Source: Brevundimonas subvibrioides (lineage in GTDB: Bacteria; Pseudomonadota; Alphaproteobacteria; Caulobacterales; Caulobacteraceae). From it: a DNA stretch of 64,000 bases. The notes beneath the pieces are model-generated. The model had not been told where the DNA came from. It ran no database searches and saw only the letters and a list, made by a program, of their open reading frames with translations. This document shows positions 27,648 through 35,615 of the stretch, in pieces (within the stretch, counting starts at the first letter, position 1; every line of letters starts with the position of its first letter). The position numbers were made by a program, and so were the translations under genes. The stretch spans positions 2,713,001-2,777,000 of the forward strand of contig NZ_CP114542.1 in assembly GCF_027271155.1 (NCBI RefSeq), given 5' to 3'.

Positions 27648-29705
27648 ATGACCCTGCGTAGACCCCTGCTTTCCTCCGCCGCCGCCCTGGCCCTGTTCGT
27701 GAGCGCGGCACCGGCCCTGGCCCAGATCCAGACCCTGGTGCCCGATGCCCGCACGACCCTGTCGCCAGGTCTGCGCGACGCCGGTGAAGCGGCCTCGGGC
27801 CTCGAGCTGGAACACGCCGTCGCCCCGCCGCCGGGCTTCTTCGATCCCGAGGCTCTGTTCGCCCCGAGCCCGCGTCCGGCAGCCGGAACGACGCCCGCCC
27901 CGGCCGGCGACGGCCCGCCCGCCCGGCCGCGCTTCAGCCCGCTGGCCCTGTCAAACAGCGACATGGCGATGTCGAACGGTCGTCTATTTGTCGGCAACTT
28001 CAACGGCTTCAACGCCTATGACGTAACCGGCGAAGGCGAGCCCAAACTGATCCTGTCGGTCGTCTGCCCCGGCGGTCAGGGCGACCTGTCGATCCACGGC
28101 AATCTGCTGTTCATGTCGGTCGAACAGAACCGCGCCCGTCTGGACTGCGGCACCTCGGATGCCGTGGGCGAGGTCAACGCCGAGCGCTTCCGCGGCATCC
28201 GCATCTTCGACATCAGCGACATCTCCAACCCGCGCCAGATCGCGGCGGTCCAGACGTGCCGGGGTTCGCACACCCACACCCTGGTGCCGGATCCCCGCGA
28301 CCGGAACGTGCTCTATATCTACAACTCGGGTACCGCAGACGTGCGACCGACCGCAGAACTGTCGTCCTGCAGCGGCGGCGCACCAAGCACCAATGCTGAC
28401 ACGGCCCTGTTTTCCATCGACGTCATCAAGGTGCCGCTGGATCATCCGGAAGACGCCACGATCGTGAACCGGCCCCGCATCTTCGCCGACCGCACCACCG
28501 GGGCGATCGCCGGCCTGTGGGGTGGCGGCGCGTCGGGCGTCGCCAGCCAGCGCACTGCCCAGACCGACCAGTGCCACGACATCACCGTCTATCCGGCCAT
28601 CAACCGCGCGGCCGGGGCCTGCAGCGGCAACGGTCTCCTGCTGGACATTTCCGATCCCGAGAACCCGACGCGGATCTCCGAGATGTTCGATCCGGACATG
28701 GCCTACTGGCACTCGGCGACCTTCAGCAACGCCGGCGACAAGGTCGTCTTCACAGACGAATGGGGCGGTGGCATCGGCGCGCGCTGCACGGCGGACTCGC
28801 CCGCCAACTGGGGTGCTGACCTGGTCGCGACTATTGAGGACGACAAACTGAAGGGCCAGACCTTCCACAAGCTCCCTGCACCGCAGGGTGCGACCGAGAA
28901 TTGCGTCGCCCATAACGGCTCCCTGATTCCGGTGCCCGGTCGCGACCTGATGGTCCAGGCCTGGTACCAAGGGGGCATCTCCATCATGGACTTCACCGAC
29001 CCGATGAAGCCCATCGAGATCGCCTTTTTCGACCGGGGTCCGATCGAGGCGGAGCGGCTGGTGGTCGGCGGTGACTGGTCGGCCTACTGGATGAACGGCC
29101 GCATCTACGCCAGCGAGATCGCGCGCGGTCTGGACGTGCTGAAACTTGTGCCCGGCGAGTATCTGTCGGCGGCCGAGATCGCTGCGGCCGAGGCCGTCAG
29201 CGACGACGTCATCAACCCGCAGACCCAGGAAAAGGTCGCGTGGGCCGACAGTCCCGACGTCGCCACCGCCTACCTCGACCAGCTCGCGCGCGTTCCGGCC
29301 GCAGCGCCCGTGACCATCGACAGTTCGATCAAGGACCTGCTGGCCAACCCGCAGGGACGGGCCATCCTGGACAAACACATTCCTCCCCTGTCTTCGGCTC
29401 CGTTCCTGCCACAGATCGAGGCGATGACACTGGCCCAGATCGCACCGCTTTCCGACGGCCGCATCACACCCGAGATCATGGCATCGATCGAGGCCGACCT
29501 GAGCGCCGCATCGGCAAACGACACAGCGGCCCTCCTCGTCCAGGCCAGAGCGGCCGTGGATCAGTGGCGCGCTGGTGCGCGGGCGAACCGCCAGGCCGCC
29601 ACGGCCCTGGCCACGAGGCTTACGGCGGCGGCAGAAACGGAAGCAGGTGCCAGCAAGGCGCGGCTGCTGGCGCTGGCCGGCATCTTCCAGCGGCGCGCGG
29701 GTTGA
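27648..29705 (+). CDS. exported LVIVD-repeat (beta-propeller) protein
   Basis: Secreted protein of 685 aa. Signal peptide to about residue 26 (APALAQIQ), then a Pro-rich linker and a propeller of LVIVD-like repeats such as GRLFVGNFNGFNAYDVTGEG, RGIRIFDISDISNPRQI, NGLLLDISDPENPTRIS and GGISIMDFTDPMKPIEI (each shown in part). Histidines in GSHTHTLVPD and AHNGSLIP could be structural or metal-binding. The last 170 residues are helical and Ala-rich. ATG at 27648 has AAGGA at 8-base spacing. DUF305 plus LVIVD pairing recurs in proteobacteria by my recollection, but no role is known to me. Confidence 0.8.
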   Translation: MTLRRPLLSSAAALALFVSAAPALAQIQTLVPDARTTLSPGLRDAGEAASGLELEHAVAPPPGFFDPEALFAPSPRPAAGTTPAPAGDGPPARPRFSPLALSNSDMAMSNGRLFVGNFNGFNAYDVTGEGEPKLILSVVCPGGQGDLSIHGNLLFMSVEQNRARLDCGTSDAVGEVNAERFRGIRIFDISDISNPRQIAAVQTCRGSHTHTLVPDPRDRNVLYIYNSGTADVRPTAELSSCSGGAPSTNADTALFSIDVIKVPLDHPEDATIVNRPRIFADRTTGAIAGLWGGGASGVASQRTAQTDQCHDITVYPAINRAAGACSGNGLLLDISDPENPTRISEMFDPDMAYWHSATFSNAGDKVVFTDEWGGGIGARCTADSPANWGADLVATIEDDKLKGQTFHKLPAPQGATENCVAHNGSLIPVPGRDLMVQAWYQGGISIMDFTDPMKPIEIAFFDRGPIEAERLVVGGDWSAYWMNGRIYASEIARGLDVLKLVPGEYLSAAEIAAAEAVSDDVINPQTQEKVAWADSPDVATAYLDQLARVPAAAPVTIDSSIKDLLANPQGRAILDKHIPPLSSAPFLPQIEAMTLAQIAPLSDGRITPEIMASIEADLSAASANDTAALLVQARAAVDQWRAGARANRQAATALATRLTAAAETEAGASKARLLALAGIFQRRAG

Positions 29706-29710
29706 GCCGA

Positions 29711-29744
29711 CCCGTCCCGCGACCGGCATCGGTCGCGGGACGGG
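29711..29744. terminator. strong hairpin between convergent genes
   Basis: A perfect 15-bp stem (CCCGTCCCGCGACCG and its complement) with a GCAT loop lies between the LVIVD gene and the convergent ligase gene. No T-run follows on either strand, so it may stop transcription from both sides only weakly, or act as an mRNA 3' stabiliser. Confidence 0.65.
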
Positions 29745-29745
29745 G

Positions 29746-30906
29746 TCAGTCGCGGATCAGGTGCGGAACGAAGCGCGAGCGGTTGCTGGTGATCCGGCCC
29801 GCATCTTCGCGCAGACCGATACCGGCCGGTTGATGACCCACGACCCAGCTGCCGACAATGACATGACGGCCATCGAATACAGGCGCTTCATGCACGGCCT
29901 GCAGGATCGCCCGGCCGCTATAGCCGCCGTCCAGACCACTCTCGGTGCGGCCCGCCTCGACGATGTCGATGTTGGCCCCCTCGCGGGAGAACAGCGGCTT
30001 TCGGACATGCGCCGCTGACAGGGCCGATGCCTTCGCATCGTCCTCGAAATACGACTCCAGCAGGTTGGGATGGCCGCCATGCCGCTCCCACAGCAGGGGC
30101 AGGATGCCCTTGTTGGAGAGGATCGATTTCCAGGCGGGTTCCAGCACGGTGACCTCCGCCGTCGGCAGGGGCTCGGCATAGTCGTCGCGCAGCATCTGTT
30201 CCCAGGGATAGAGCTTGAACATCGCCTGGATCAGCCAGTTCTGCTCGTCCACGAACCGACCGTCGGCATTCAGCCCGATGTCGCCGATGGCCACGAACTT
30301 CGGGTCCAGCCCGGCCTGTCTGGCCAGGTCCTCGAGGAAGCGTACGGTCTGGCGATCCTCCACGAAGTCCGGGTCGGATGCGAAATGCACGAATCCGCCC
30401 ATCGGGAAGATGGCCCGGAACCGGGCGATCAACGCCTCGTGCAGGCTGTTGAACTGATCCGAGGCAGCCGGGATCGAGCCGTCCGCGATCCGCTCCTCCA
30501 GCCACAGCCACTGGAACACCGCGCTCTCATAGACCGAGGTCGGCGTGTCGGCGTTGTACTCGTACAGCCTGGCTGGTCCGCGTCCGTCGTAGGCGAAGTC
30601 AAACCGGCCATAGAGCGACGGGTCGCCCCGCTTCCAGCTGTCGGCGACGTAATCGCGTAGCTTTTCCGGAATCTCCAGCAGCTCCATCAGCCGCTCGGAC
30701 TTCACCGTCTCGTCGACGAGATCCAGGCACATCTGATGCAGTTCGGCGGTCGGAGCCTCCAGCCCGTCCTCGATCTCGACCAGCGAGAATTCATACGCTG
30801 TCGCGTCGTCCCAGTAGGGCTCGCCCGAGTCGTGGTGCCAGGTGAACCCCAGCCCTTCGGCCCGGGTCTGCCAGTCGGGACGTTCGGGAAGCGTGATGCG
30901 TTTCAT
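29746..30906 (-). CDS. yjfC: YjfC-type ATP-grasp ligase (glutathionylspermidine synthase fold)
   Basis: ATP-grasp amide ligase of 386 aa, C-terminal synthetase domain of glutathionylspermidine synthase (PF03738) without the amidase half. Visible parts: WHHDSGEPYWDDATAYEF near residue 23, SLYGRFDFAYDG, YEYNADTPTSVYESAVFQW, ATP-grasp metal and nucleotide residues in FKLYPWE, LEPAWKSILSNKGILPLLWE, and VRKPLFSREGANI, where Lys/Arg contact ATP. Homologues YgiC/YjfC are thought to ligate an amine to a peptide; the true substrate is unknown. ATG at 30906; 12 bp separate it from pspA upstream on the same strand. Part of the yjf-type cluster. Confidence 0.88.
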   Translation of the reverse strand: MKRITLPERPDWQTRAEGLGFTWHHDSGEPYWDDATAYEFSLVEIEDGLEAPTAELHQMCLDLVDETVKSERLMELLEIPEKLRDYVADSWKRGDPSLYGRFDFAYDGRGPARLYEYNADTPTSVYESAVFQWLWLEERIADGSIPAASDQFNSLHEALIARFRAIFPMGGFVHFASDPDFVEDRQTVRFLEDLARQAGLDPKFVAIGDIGLNADGRFVDEQNWLIQAMFKLYPWEQMLRDDYAEPLPTAEVTVLEPAWKSILSNKGILPLLWERHGGHPNLLESYFEDDAKASALSAAHVRKPLFSREGANIDIVEAGRTESGLDGGYSGRAILQAVHEAPVFDGRHVIVGSWVVGHQPAGIGLREDAGRITSNRSRFVPHLIRD

Positions 30907-30918
30907 GGTGTCGGGCGG

Positions 30919-31662
30919 TCAGCCCGGCTCCTTCTCGCCCGGCGTCGACTGCCCGATGCGCGGCGTGACGACCGTCACCTCGGCCTGGGTCAGACGGGCC
31001 AGCACGTCATCCGCCGACGAATGGCCCGGCAGGATTCCCGCCTCCTTCAGCTTGGCGTCGAGGTCGGCACCCGTGCGCTTGTCCTCGAACTCCTGACCGA
31101 CGCGAAGGCGTTCTTCCTGCACCGCCTGGCGCTGCTTGATGCGCTGGAGGCTGTCGGCGGCCGAACCGATGCGGGACTGGGCACCGGCAGATTGCAGCGC
31201 GACGGAGGTCTGGGCCCGCTGGACGCTCTCGTTGACCTTCACGATGTCGATCTCGCGACGCAGGGTCTCGATCTTCTGGTCGGTCGAGGCGATGGCAGTG
31301 CGCAGGCGCGCCTCGGCCTGTTTCATGTTCTCGATCACCGGCTCGCGCGTGGCGATCTCCGATTCCAGCTCGGCGATACGTCCGGCGACTTCGCGGGCCA
31401 GATCGGTCTTGCCCTGGCCCAGGGCGGCGCGGGTCGAGCTTTCGTATTTGACGATCTGGTCGCGGAACGAGGCCATTTCGCTTTCCGCCATGCGGCGGCG
31501 CGCGACCAGACCGGCGAGGTCATCGCGGGCCTTGCCCTGGGAGGTATCGGCGTCGCGGATCTCCTGGTCGAGGATCTTCAGGGCGTTCTGGTCGACGACG
31601 GACTGGGCCGCATCATGGGCGGTGCCGCGGAACAGGGCGGAGAGTTTGGTGAGCATGGACAT
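30919..31662 (-). CDS. yjfJ: PspA/IM30 family protein (YjfJ)
   Basis: Membrane-associated ESCRT-III-like coiled-coil protein of 247 aa. Nearly all of residues 10-215 are heptad-rich helix: LKILDQEIRDADTSQGKARDD, EMASFRDQIVKYESS, EMESEIATREPVIENMK-type segments and KIETLRREIDIVKVNESVQ. PspA paralogues polymerise on damaged inner membrane. Between the yjfI gene (15 bp upstream) and yjfC (12 bp downstream), so the three share one message. This is the YjfJ type seen with ATP-grasp ligases, not the pspABC operon type. Confidence 0.9.
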   Translation of the reverse strand: MSMLTKLSALFRGTAHDAAQSVVDQNALKILDQEIRDADTSQGKARDDLAGLVARRRMAESEMASFRDQIVKYESSTRAALGQGKTDLAREVAGRIAELESEIATREPVIENMKQAEARLRTAIASTDQKIETLRREIDIVKVNESVQRAQTSVALQSAGAQSRIGSAADSLQRIKQRQAVQEERLRVGQEFEDKRTGADLDAKLKEAGILPGHSSADDVLARLTQAEVTVVTPRIGQSTPGEKEPG

Positions 31663-31677
31663 GTCGGTGTTTCCGGT

Positions 31678-32355
31678 TCAGGCGGCTTGGCCAAAGGTTT
31701 CGCGCAGGGCCGTCGCGTCGATGGCGTTCTCGGCCAAGGTGCGCAGCTCGATCAGGATCGTCTGCAGCGTGGTCTTTGAGGCCAGCTCGCCCATCAGCTC
31801 ATAGACGTCCTGATCGCCAACCGTGGTGATGGCGAAGTTGGACAGGGGCACGACGCGCTGGGCCTTCAGCAGGAATTCGTTGAAGCGGGCGGTGTCCGAC
31901 TGTTCCGAGACCGGCCACAGCAGGACCGAGACCACGATCTGCGAGCCCCCGACGCTGAGATAGATCGGCAAATCCCCGTATTCGTGCATGGTGACCAGCA
32001 GGACGGGATCAGCCCCCTCCAGCACCCGGGCGGTCAGCTCGCCCTCGCGCACCAGGGCTGAGTCTTCCAGCGCCGCCTTGATGGTCGGCACGGTCCAGGC
32101 GGTTTCGATGACGGCGTCCATATGAGGCTCGGCTCCGGTTGTTGGTCTTGAGGTGGGGCGTTGGCGGCGCGGTGCAAGCGCAGGTCCGCGTGTGGAATCT
32201 GTAATGATGGCGTGCACTGCGGCGCGGACATCGTCGCGGCACCCTTGGGGAACCCAGAACTCCAGCTTCACCATGCCCGCGTCGCGCCGCGCCTGTCGCC
32301 AGGCGCGAATGCGGTCGGTGCCCGGACTGGCAGAAATGGTCTCAGGAGTCGCCAT
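31678..32355 (-). CDS. yjfI: YjfI-like DUF2170 protein with N-terminal extension
   Basis: Protein of 225 aa if started at 32355. Residues 79-225 (from MDAVIETAWTV) are the DUF2170 domain found in YjfI: LTARVLEGADPVLLVTMHEY, YLSVGGSQIVVSVLLWPV, and FNEFLLKAQRVVPLSNFAI. Residues 1-55 are an added basic segment, DRIRAWRQARRDAGMVKLEF, WVPQGCRDDVRAAVHAII, reminiscent of small ribbon-helix-helix DNA-binding proteins; a Pro/Arg linker joins it. The 32355 ATG has no ribosome site and sits against a palindrome, while an internal ATG at 32121 has GGAG 11 bases upstream, so both a long and a short product are possible. No function is established for DUF2170. Confidence 0.8.
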   Translation of the reverse strand: MATPETISASPGTDRIRAWRQARRDAGMVKLEFWVPQGCRDDVRAAVHAIITDSTRGPALAPRRQRPTSRPTTGAEPHMDAVIETAWTVPTIKAALEDSALVREGELTARVLEGADPVLLVTMHEYGDLPIYLSVGGSQIVVSVLLWPVSEQSDTARFNEFLLKAQRVVPLSNFAITTVGDQDVYELMGELASKTTLQTILIELRTLAENAIDATALRETFGQAA

Positions 32356-32357
32356 GT

Positions 32358-32379
32358 TTCATGTAACGCGTAACATGAA
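32358..32379. promoter_or_regulatory. 22-bp palindromic operator between divergent yjf genes
   Basis: Left arm TTCATGTAACG and right arm CGTAACATGAA form a 22-bp dyad, symmetric except for one pair. It begins 3 bp before the yjfI start codon and lies 86 bp before yjfK, so it could control both halves of the cluster. Its repressor is unknown; the N-terminal extension of the adjacent DUF2170 protein is a candidate. Confidence 0.65.
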
Positions 32380-32464
32380 CGCTTGACGTTCTGCAAGCGA
32401 GGTGCGAATTCCGGTTATGGCCCCAGCCTTCCTGACCGATGGGATCTCGCGTAAAGACACGCCC

Positions 32465-33127
32465 ATGTTCAAGCGTCTCTTCGGCGGACAGCCTGCTGCG
32501 GAACCCGCCAATCGATTGGCGGTCGTTCGCAACATGACCGTGGGACGGACCGTGTCGCTGGATCCGCTGGCCTGGCGTCGGCTGCAGCCCGAGACGGTCT
32601 TCAACCTGGACACCGACGCGCTGGAGATCACTGCCCAGGGCACGATCGCCCTGGATAGCGGCCAGCATGTCCACCGCTTCTACACCGACGACCACGTCAT
32701 GCTTCAGGCCATGAGCGACGACGCCACGGGGGCCGAGGCCTATGATTTCAGCCTGTTCATTCCCTGGACCAGCGCCTATCCCCCCGGTCCGCGCGAGCGC
32801 CGGAAATGGACCGACCGGCTGAGCGAGCCCGTGTTCGACGGCACAGCCGAGGACCTTCCCTCCTACCCCCGCTTCTGGTTCTCCGAGAGCGACGCCCGCC
32901 AGCCGCCCGTGACCCTGTGGGAGACGATCTGGGACAGCCGCACGGCGACCGTCCCCTATGCCCGCATCTTCCAGACCTGCATGCTGTATGCGCGGGACCT
33001 GGCTGGCGGGCGCGAGTTGATGCTGGCGCTGGAGATGGAACCGGAAAAGGCTCCCGGAAAATCCGCGGACATCAGCCACGAGATCATGATCGGCATCCCC
33101 CTCGAGATGGCCGAATTCACCGCCTAG
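32465..33127 (+). CDS. yjfK: DUF2491 family protein (YjfK)
   Basis: Cytoplasmic protein of about 220 aa, no signal or membrane segment. Family-like strings: RTVSLDPLAWRRLQPETVF, GTIALDSGQHVHRFYTDDHVMLQ (shown in part), YDFSLFIPW, RFWFSESDARQPPVTLWE, and YARIFQTCMLYARDL. The ATG at 32465 begins MFKRLFGG; the frame opens 21 codons earlier at a GTG, but that region lacks coding character and lies beside the operator. First gene of the rightward half yjfK-yjfL-yjfM. Function unknown. Confidence 0.85.
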   Translation: MFKRLFGGQPAAEPANRLAVVRNMTVGRTVSLDPLAWRRLQPETVFNLDTDALEITAQGTIALDSGQHVHRFYTDDHVMLQAMSDDATGAEAYDFSLFIPWTSAYPPGPRERRKWTDRLSEPVFDGTAEDLPSYPRFWFSESDARQPPVTLWETIWDSRTATVPYARIFQTCMLYARDLAGGRELMLALEMEPEKAPGKSADISHEIMIGIPLEMAEFTA

Positions 33128-33139
33128 GAAACCCATACA

Positions 33140-33553
33140 ATGTTCGACTGGTTCGCCTTCCAGACCGGGGCCACGGCCTTCATCATCGCTTTCGTGGCGG
33201 CGATCGCCTTCTTCTCGGCCTTCAAATTCATCTACCAGATCGTCACGCCCTATCATGAGCGCGACCTGATCCGGCAGGGCAATACGGCGGCCGCCGTCGG
33301 CCTGGGTGGTGCCCTGGTCGGCTATGTCCTGCCCCTGGCCTCGGCCCTGTCGCACACGGTCAGCCTGCCGGAGTTCGCGGCCTGGGCCCTGCTGGCCGGC
33401 GTGATCCAGATCCTTTCCTTCCTGGTGGTCAGCCGCGTGCTCTACAAGGCCCTGGCCAGCCGGATCGAGGCCGGAGAAATGGCCGCGGGTGTCTATCTGG
33501 CCTCTATTTCCATCTGCGTCGGCTTGCTGAACGCCGCCTGCATGACGACCTGA
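33140..33553 (+). CDS. yjfL: DUF350 inner-membrane protein (YjfL)
   Basis: Integral membrane protein of 137 aa with four predicted helices, at about residues 10-30, 50-70, 80-100 and 112-132. DUF350 strings are YHERDLIRQGNTAAAVGLGGALVGY in outline and LYKALASRIEAGEMAAGVYLAS. It follows yjfK by 12 bp and precedes yjfM by 8 bp. E. coli YjfL belongs to the same set with YjfC and YjfJ. Role unknown; membrane anchoring of the system is plausible. Confidence 0.9.
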   Translation: MFDWFAFQTGATAFIIAFVAAIAFFSAFKFIYQIVTPYHERDLIRQGNTAAAVGLGGALVGYVLPLASALSHTVSLPEFAAWALLAGVIQILSFLVVSRVLYKALASRIEAGEMAAGVYLASISICVGLLNAACMTT

Positions 33554-33561
33554 GTGCGACC

Positions 33562-34176
33562 ATGACCGACGCCCGAACCCCCGCCGAGACCACCACCATG
33601 CGCCGACTGAAGCGGTCGCGCACCCTGCAGGTCACCAGCCTGATGGCCACAGCCAGCTTCTCGCTCGCCGCCTGTGGCGCACCCCAGGTCGCCGCCCCGC
33701 CGCCCGAACCGACCCTGGCCTATACCTCGCTGGACGAGTGCAAGGCCGCCAACGACATCTCAGATACCGAATGCGACGCGGGATATGCCAATGCCGCCAA
33801 ACAGGCCGAGCAGACCGCGCCCCGTTATGCCACCCGCGAGGAGTGCGAAGGTCAGTGGGGCCCGGAACAGTGCCGCCAGAACGGCTCGGGCGGATCGTTC
33901 TTCACGCCCCTGCTGACCGGCTTCGTCATCGGCCAGATGCTGAACGGCGGTGGTTATCGCGGTGGCGGAGCGCTGTATCGCGACCGCGAGGGCAATTATC
34001 AGAACGGCTATGGCGGCGGCTATCTCGGCCGCGACTACCGCACCGGCCGCCAGATCGCCAATGGCCGCGACTATGGCACCGACGTGGCCCGCCAGGCCCC
34101 GACACGCGTCCAGAGCCGCACGACGGTCGTCTCGCGCGGCGGCTTCGGCGGAGGCGGGCGCGGCTTCGGGGGCTGA
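33562..34176 (+). CDS. yjfM: DUF1190 lipoprotein (YjfM/YgiB type)
   Basis: Probable lipoprotein of 204 aa. A signal with lipobox SLAAC lies near residue 38; starting at the internal ATG at 33598 would place it at a more usual 26. DUF1190 marks are the repeated Cys segments YTSLDECKAANDISDTECD and YATREECEGQWGPEQCRQN, followed by FFTPLLTGFVIGQML. The C-terminal third is Gly/Tyr/Arg-rich (GGGYRGGGALYRDREG, GGFGGGGRGFGG) and likely disordered. Last gene of the yjfKLM half; ugd follows after 92 bp. Confidence 0.85.
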   Translation: MTDARTPAETTTMRRLKRSRTLQVTSLMATASFSLAACGAPQVAAPPPEPTLAYTSLDECKAANDISDTECDAGYANAAKQAEQTAPRYATREECEGQWGPEQCRQNGSGGSFFTPLLTGFVIGQMLNGGGYRGGGALYRDREGNYQNGYGGGYLGRDYRTGRQIANGRDYGTDVARQAPTRVQSRTTVVSRGGFGGGGRGFGG

Positions 34177-34268
34177 CCCCGGAGGAAGCGCTCGCCCGCA
34201 TTGACACAATGCGCGGCCCTGCAGCATGACGAAGCGCTCCTCGCCGGGCGGAACGGGACGAATCGACA

Positions 34269-35582
34269 ATGCGCGTGACCATGATCGGCACCGGCTATGT
34301 GGGCCTGGTGTCGGGAGCCTGCTTCGCCGACTTCGGCCATACGGTCGTCTGCGTCGACAAGGATCCATCCAAGATCGAGCGGCTGAACGCCGGCGAGATT
34401 CCGATCTTCGAGCCCGGCCTGGACCAGCTGGTCGCCGACAACGTCAAGGCCGGGCGGCTGTCGTTCACCGTCGACGGGTCCGAGGCCATCCGTGATGCCG
34501 AGATCGTCTTCATCGCCGTGGGCACCCCCACCCGGCGCGGCGACGGCCATGCCGACCTGTCCTATGTCTATGCGGCCGCCGAGGAGATCGCGGGGCTGGT
34601 CCAGGACTTCACCGTCGTGGTGACCAAATCCACTGTCCCCGTCGGCACCGGCGACGAGGTCGAGGCCATCATGCGCCGCGCCAATCCGGCCGCCCAATTC
34701 GCCGTCGTCTCCAACCCCGAGTTCCTGCGCGAGGGCGCCGCGATCGAGGATTTCAAACGCCCGGACCGCGTCGTCATCGGGGTCGAGGACGAACGCGCCC
34801 GCGCCTTCATGGCCGAGCTGTATCGCCCGCTCAGCCTGAACGAATTCCCGGTCGTCTACACCTCGCGCCGGACGTCCGAACTGATCAAATATGCCGGCAA
34901 CGGCTTTCTGGCGATGAAGATCACCTTCATCAACGAGATCGCCGACCTGTGCGAAAAGGTCGGCGCCGACGTCCAGCAGGTCGCCAAAGGGATCGGGCTG
35001 GACGGCCGGATCGGCTCCAAATTCCTGAACCCCGGCCCAGGCTACGGCGGGTCGTGCTTTCCCAAGGACACCATCGCCCTGGTCCGCACGGCCCAGCAGT
35101 ACGGCGCGCCGATCCGCCTGATCGAGACCACGGTGGAGGTCAACGATGCGAGGAAGCTCGCCATGGCCGAAAAGATCCGCACCGCCATGGCCGGTCCCGG
35201 CGGCGACATCGCGGGCAAGACCGTCGGGGTGCTCGGCCTGACGTTCAAGCCGAACACCGACGACATGCGCGACAGCCCCAGCCTGGCCATCATCCCCGCG
35301 CTGCAGGCCATGGGTGCCACGGTCAGGGCCTTCGACCCCGAGGGCATGAAGGAGGCCCGCCACCTGCTGGCCGGCACCACCTTCGTCAACGGCGCCTATG
35401 AGGCCGCCGACGGGGCCGACGCCCTGGTCATCCTGACCGAATGGGACCAGTTCCGCGCCCTCGACCTCAGCCGCATCGCCGGAACGATGACGAGGCCCCT
35501 GCTGATCGACCTGCGCAACGTCTACCGCGCGCACGAGGTGACGGCCGACGGCATGGAATATGTGGGGATCGGCAAGCCGTAG
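34269..35582 (+). CDS. ugd: UDP-glucose 6-dehydrogenase
   Basis: NAD-dependent enzyme of 437 aa making UDP-glucuronate for envelope or capsule polysaccharide. N-terminal Rossmann motif GTGYVGLVSGACFADFGH (residues 6-23), FIAVGTPTRRGDGHADL, KSTVPVGTGD, SNPEFLREGAAIEDF, the Lys of IKYAGNGFLAMKITFINE, and catalytic Cys in PGYGGSCFPKDT (about 262). C-terminal GLTFKPNTDDMRDSPS is complete. No polysaccharide genes adjoin it in the window. Confidence 0.95.
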   Translation: MRVTMIGTGYVGLVSGACFADFGHTVVCVDKDPSKIERLNAGEIPIFEPGLDQLVADNVKAGRLSFTVDGSEAIRDAEIVFIAVGTPTRRGDGHADLSYVYAAAEEIAGLVQDFTVVVTKSTVPVGTGDEVEAIMRRANPAAQFAVVSNPEFLREGAAIEDFKRPDRVVIGVEDERARAFMAELYRPLSLNEFPVVYTSRRTSELIKYAGNGFLAMKITFINEIADLCEKVGADVQQVAKGIGLDGRIGSKFLNPGPGYGGSCFPKDTIALVRTAQQYGAPIRLIETTVEVNDARKLAMAEKIRTAMAGPGGDIAGKTVGVLGLTFKPNTDDMRDSPSLAIIPALQAMGATVRAFDPEGMKEARHLLAGTTFVNGAYEAADGADALVILTEWDQFRALDLSRIAGTMTRPLLIDLRNVYRAHEVTADGMEYVGIGKP

Positions 35583-35615
35583 GCCTTTCGGCCCTGCCGG
35601 CATGGGCCCGGGACC

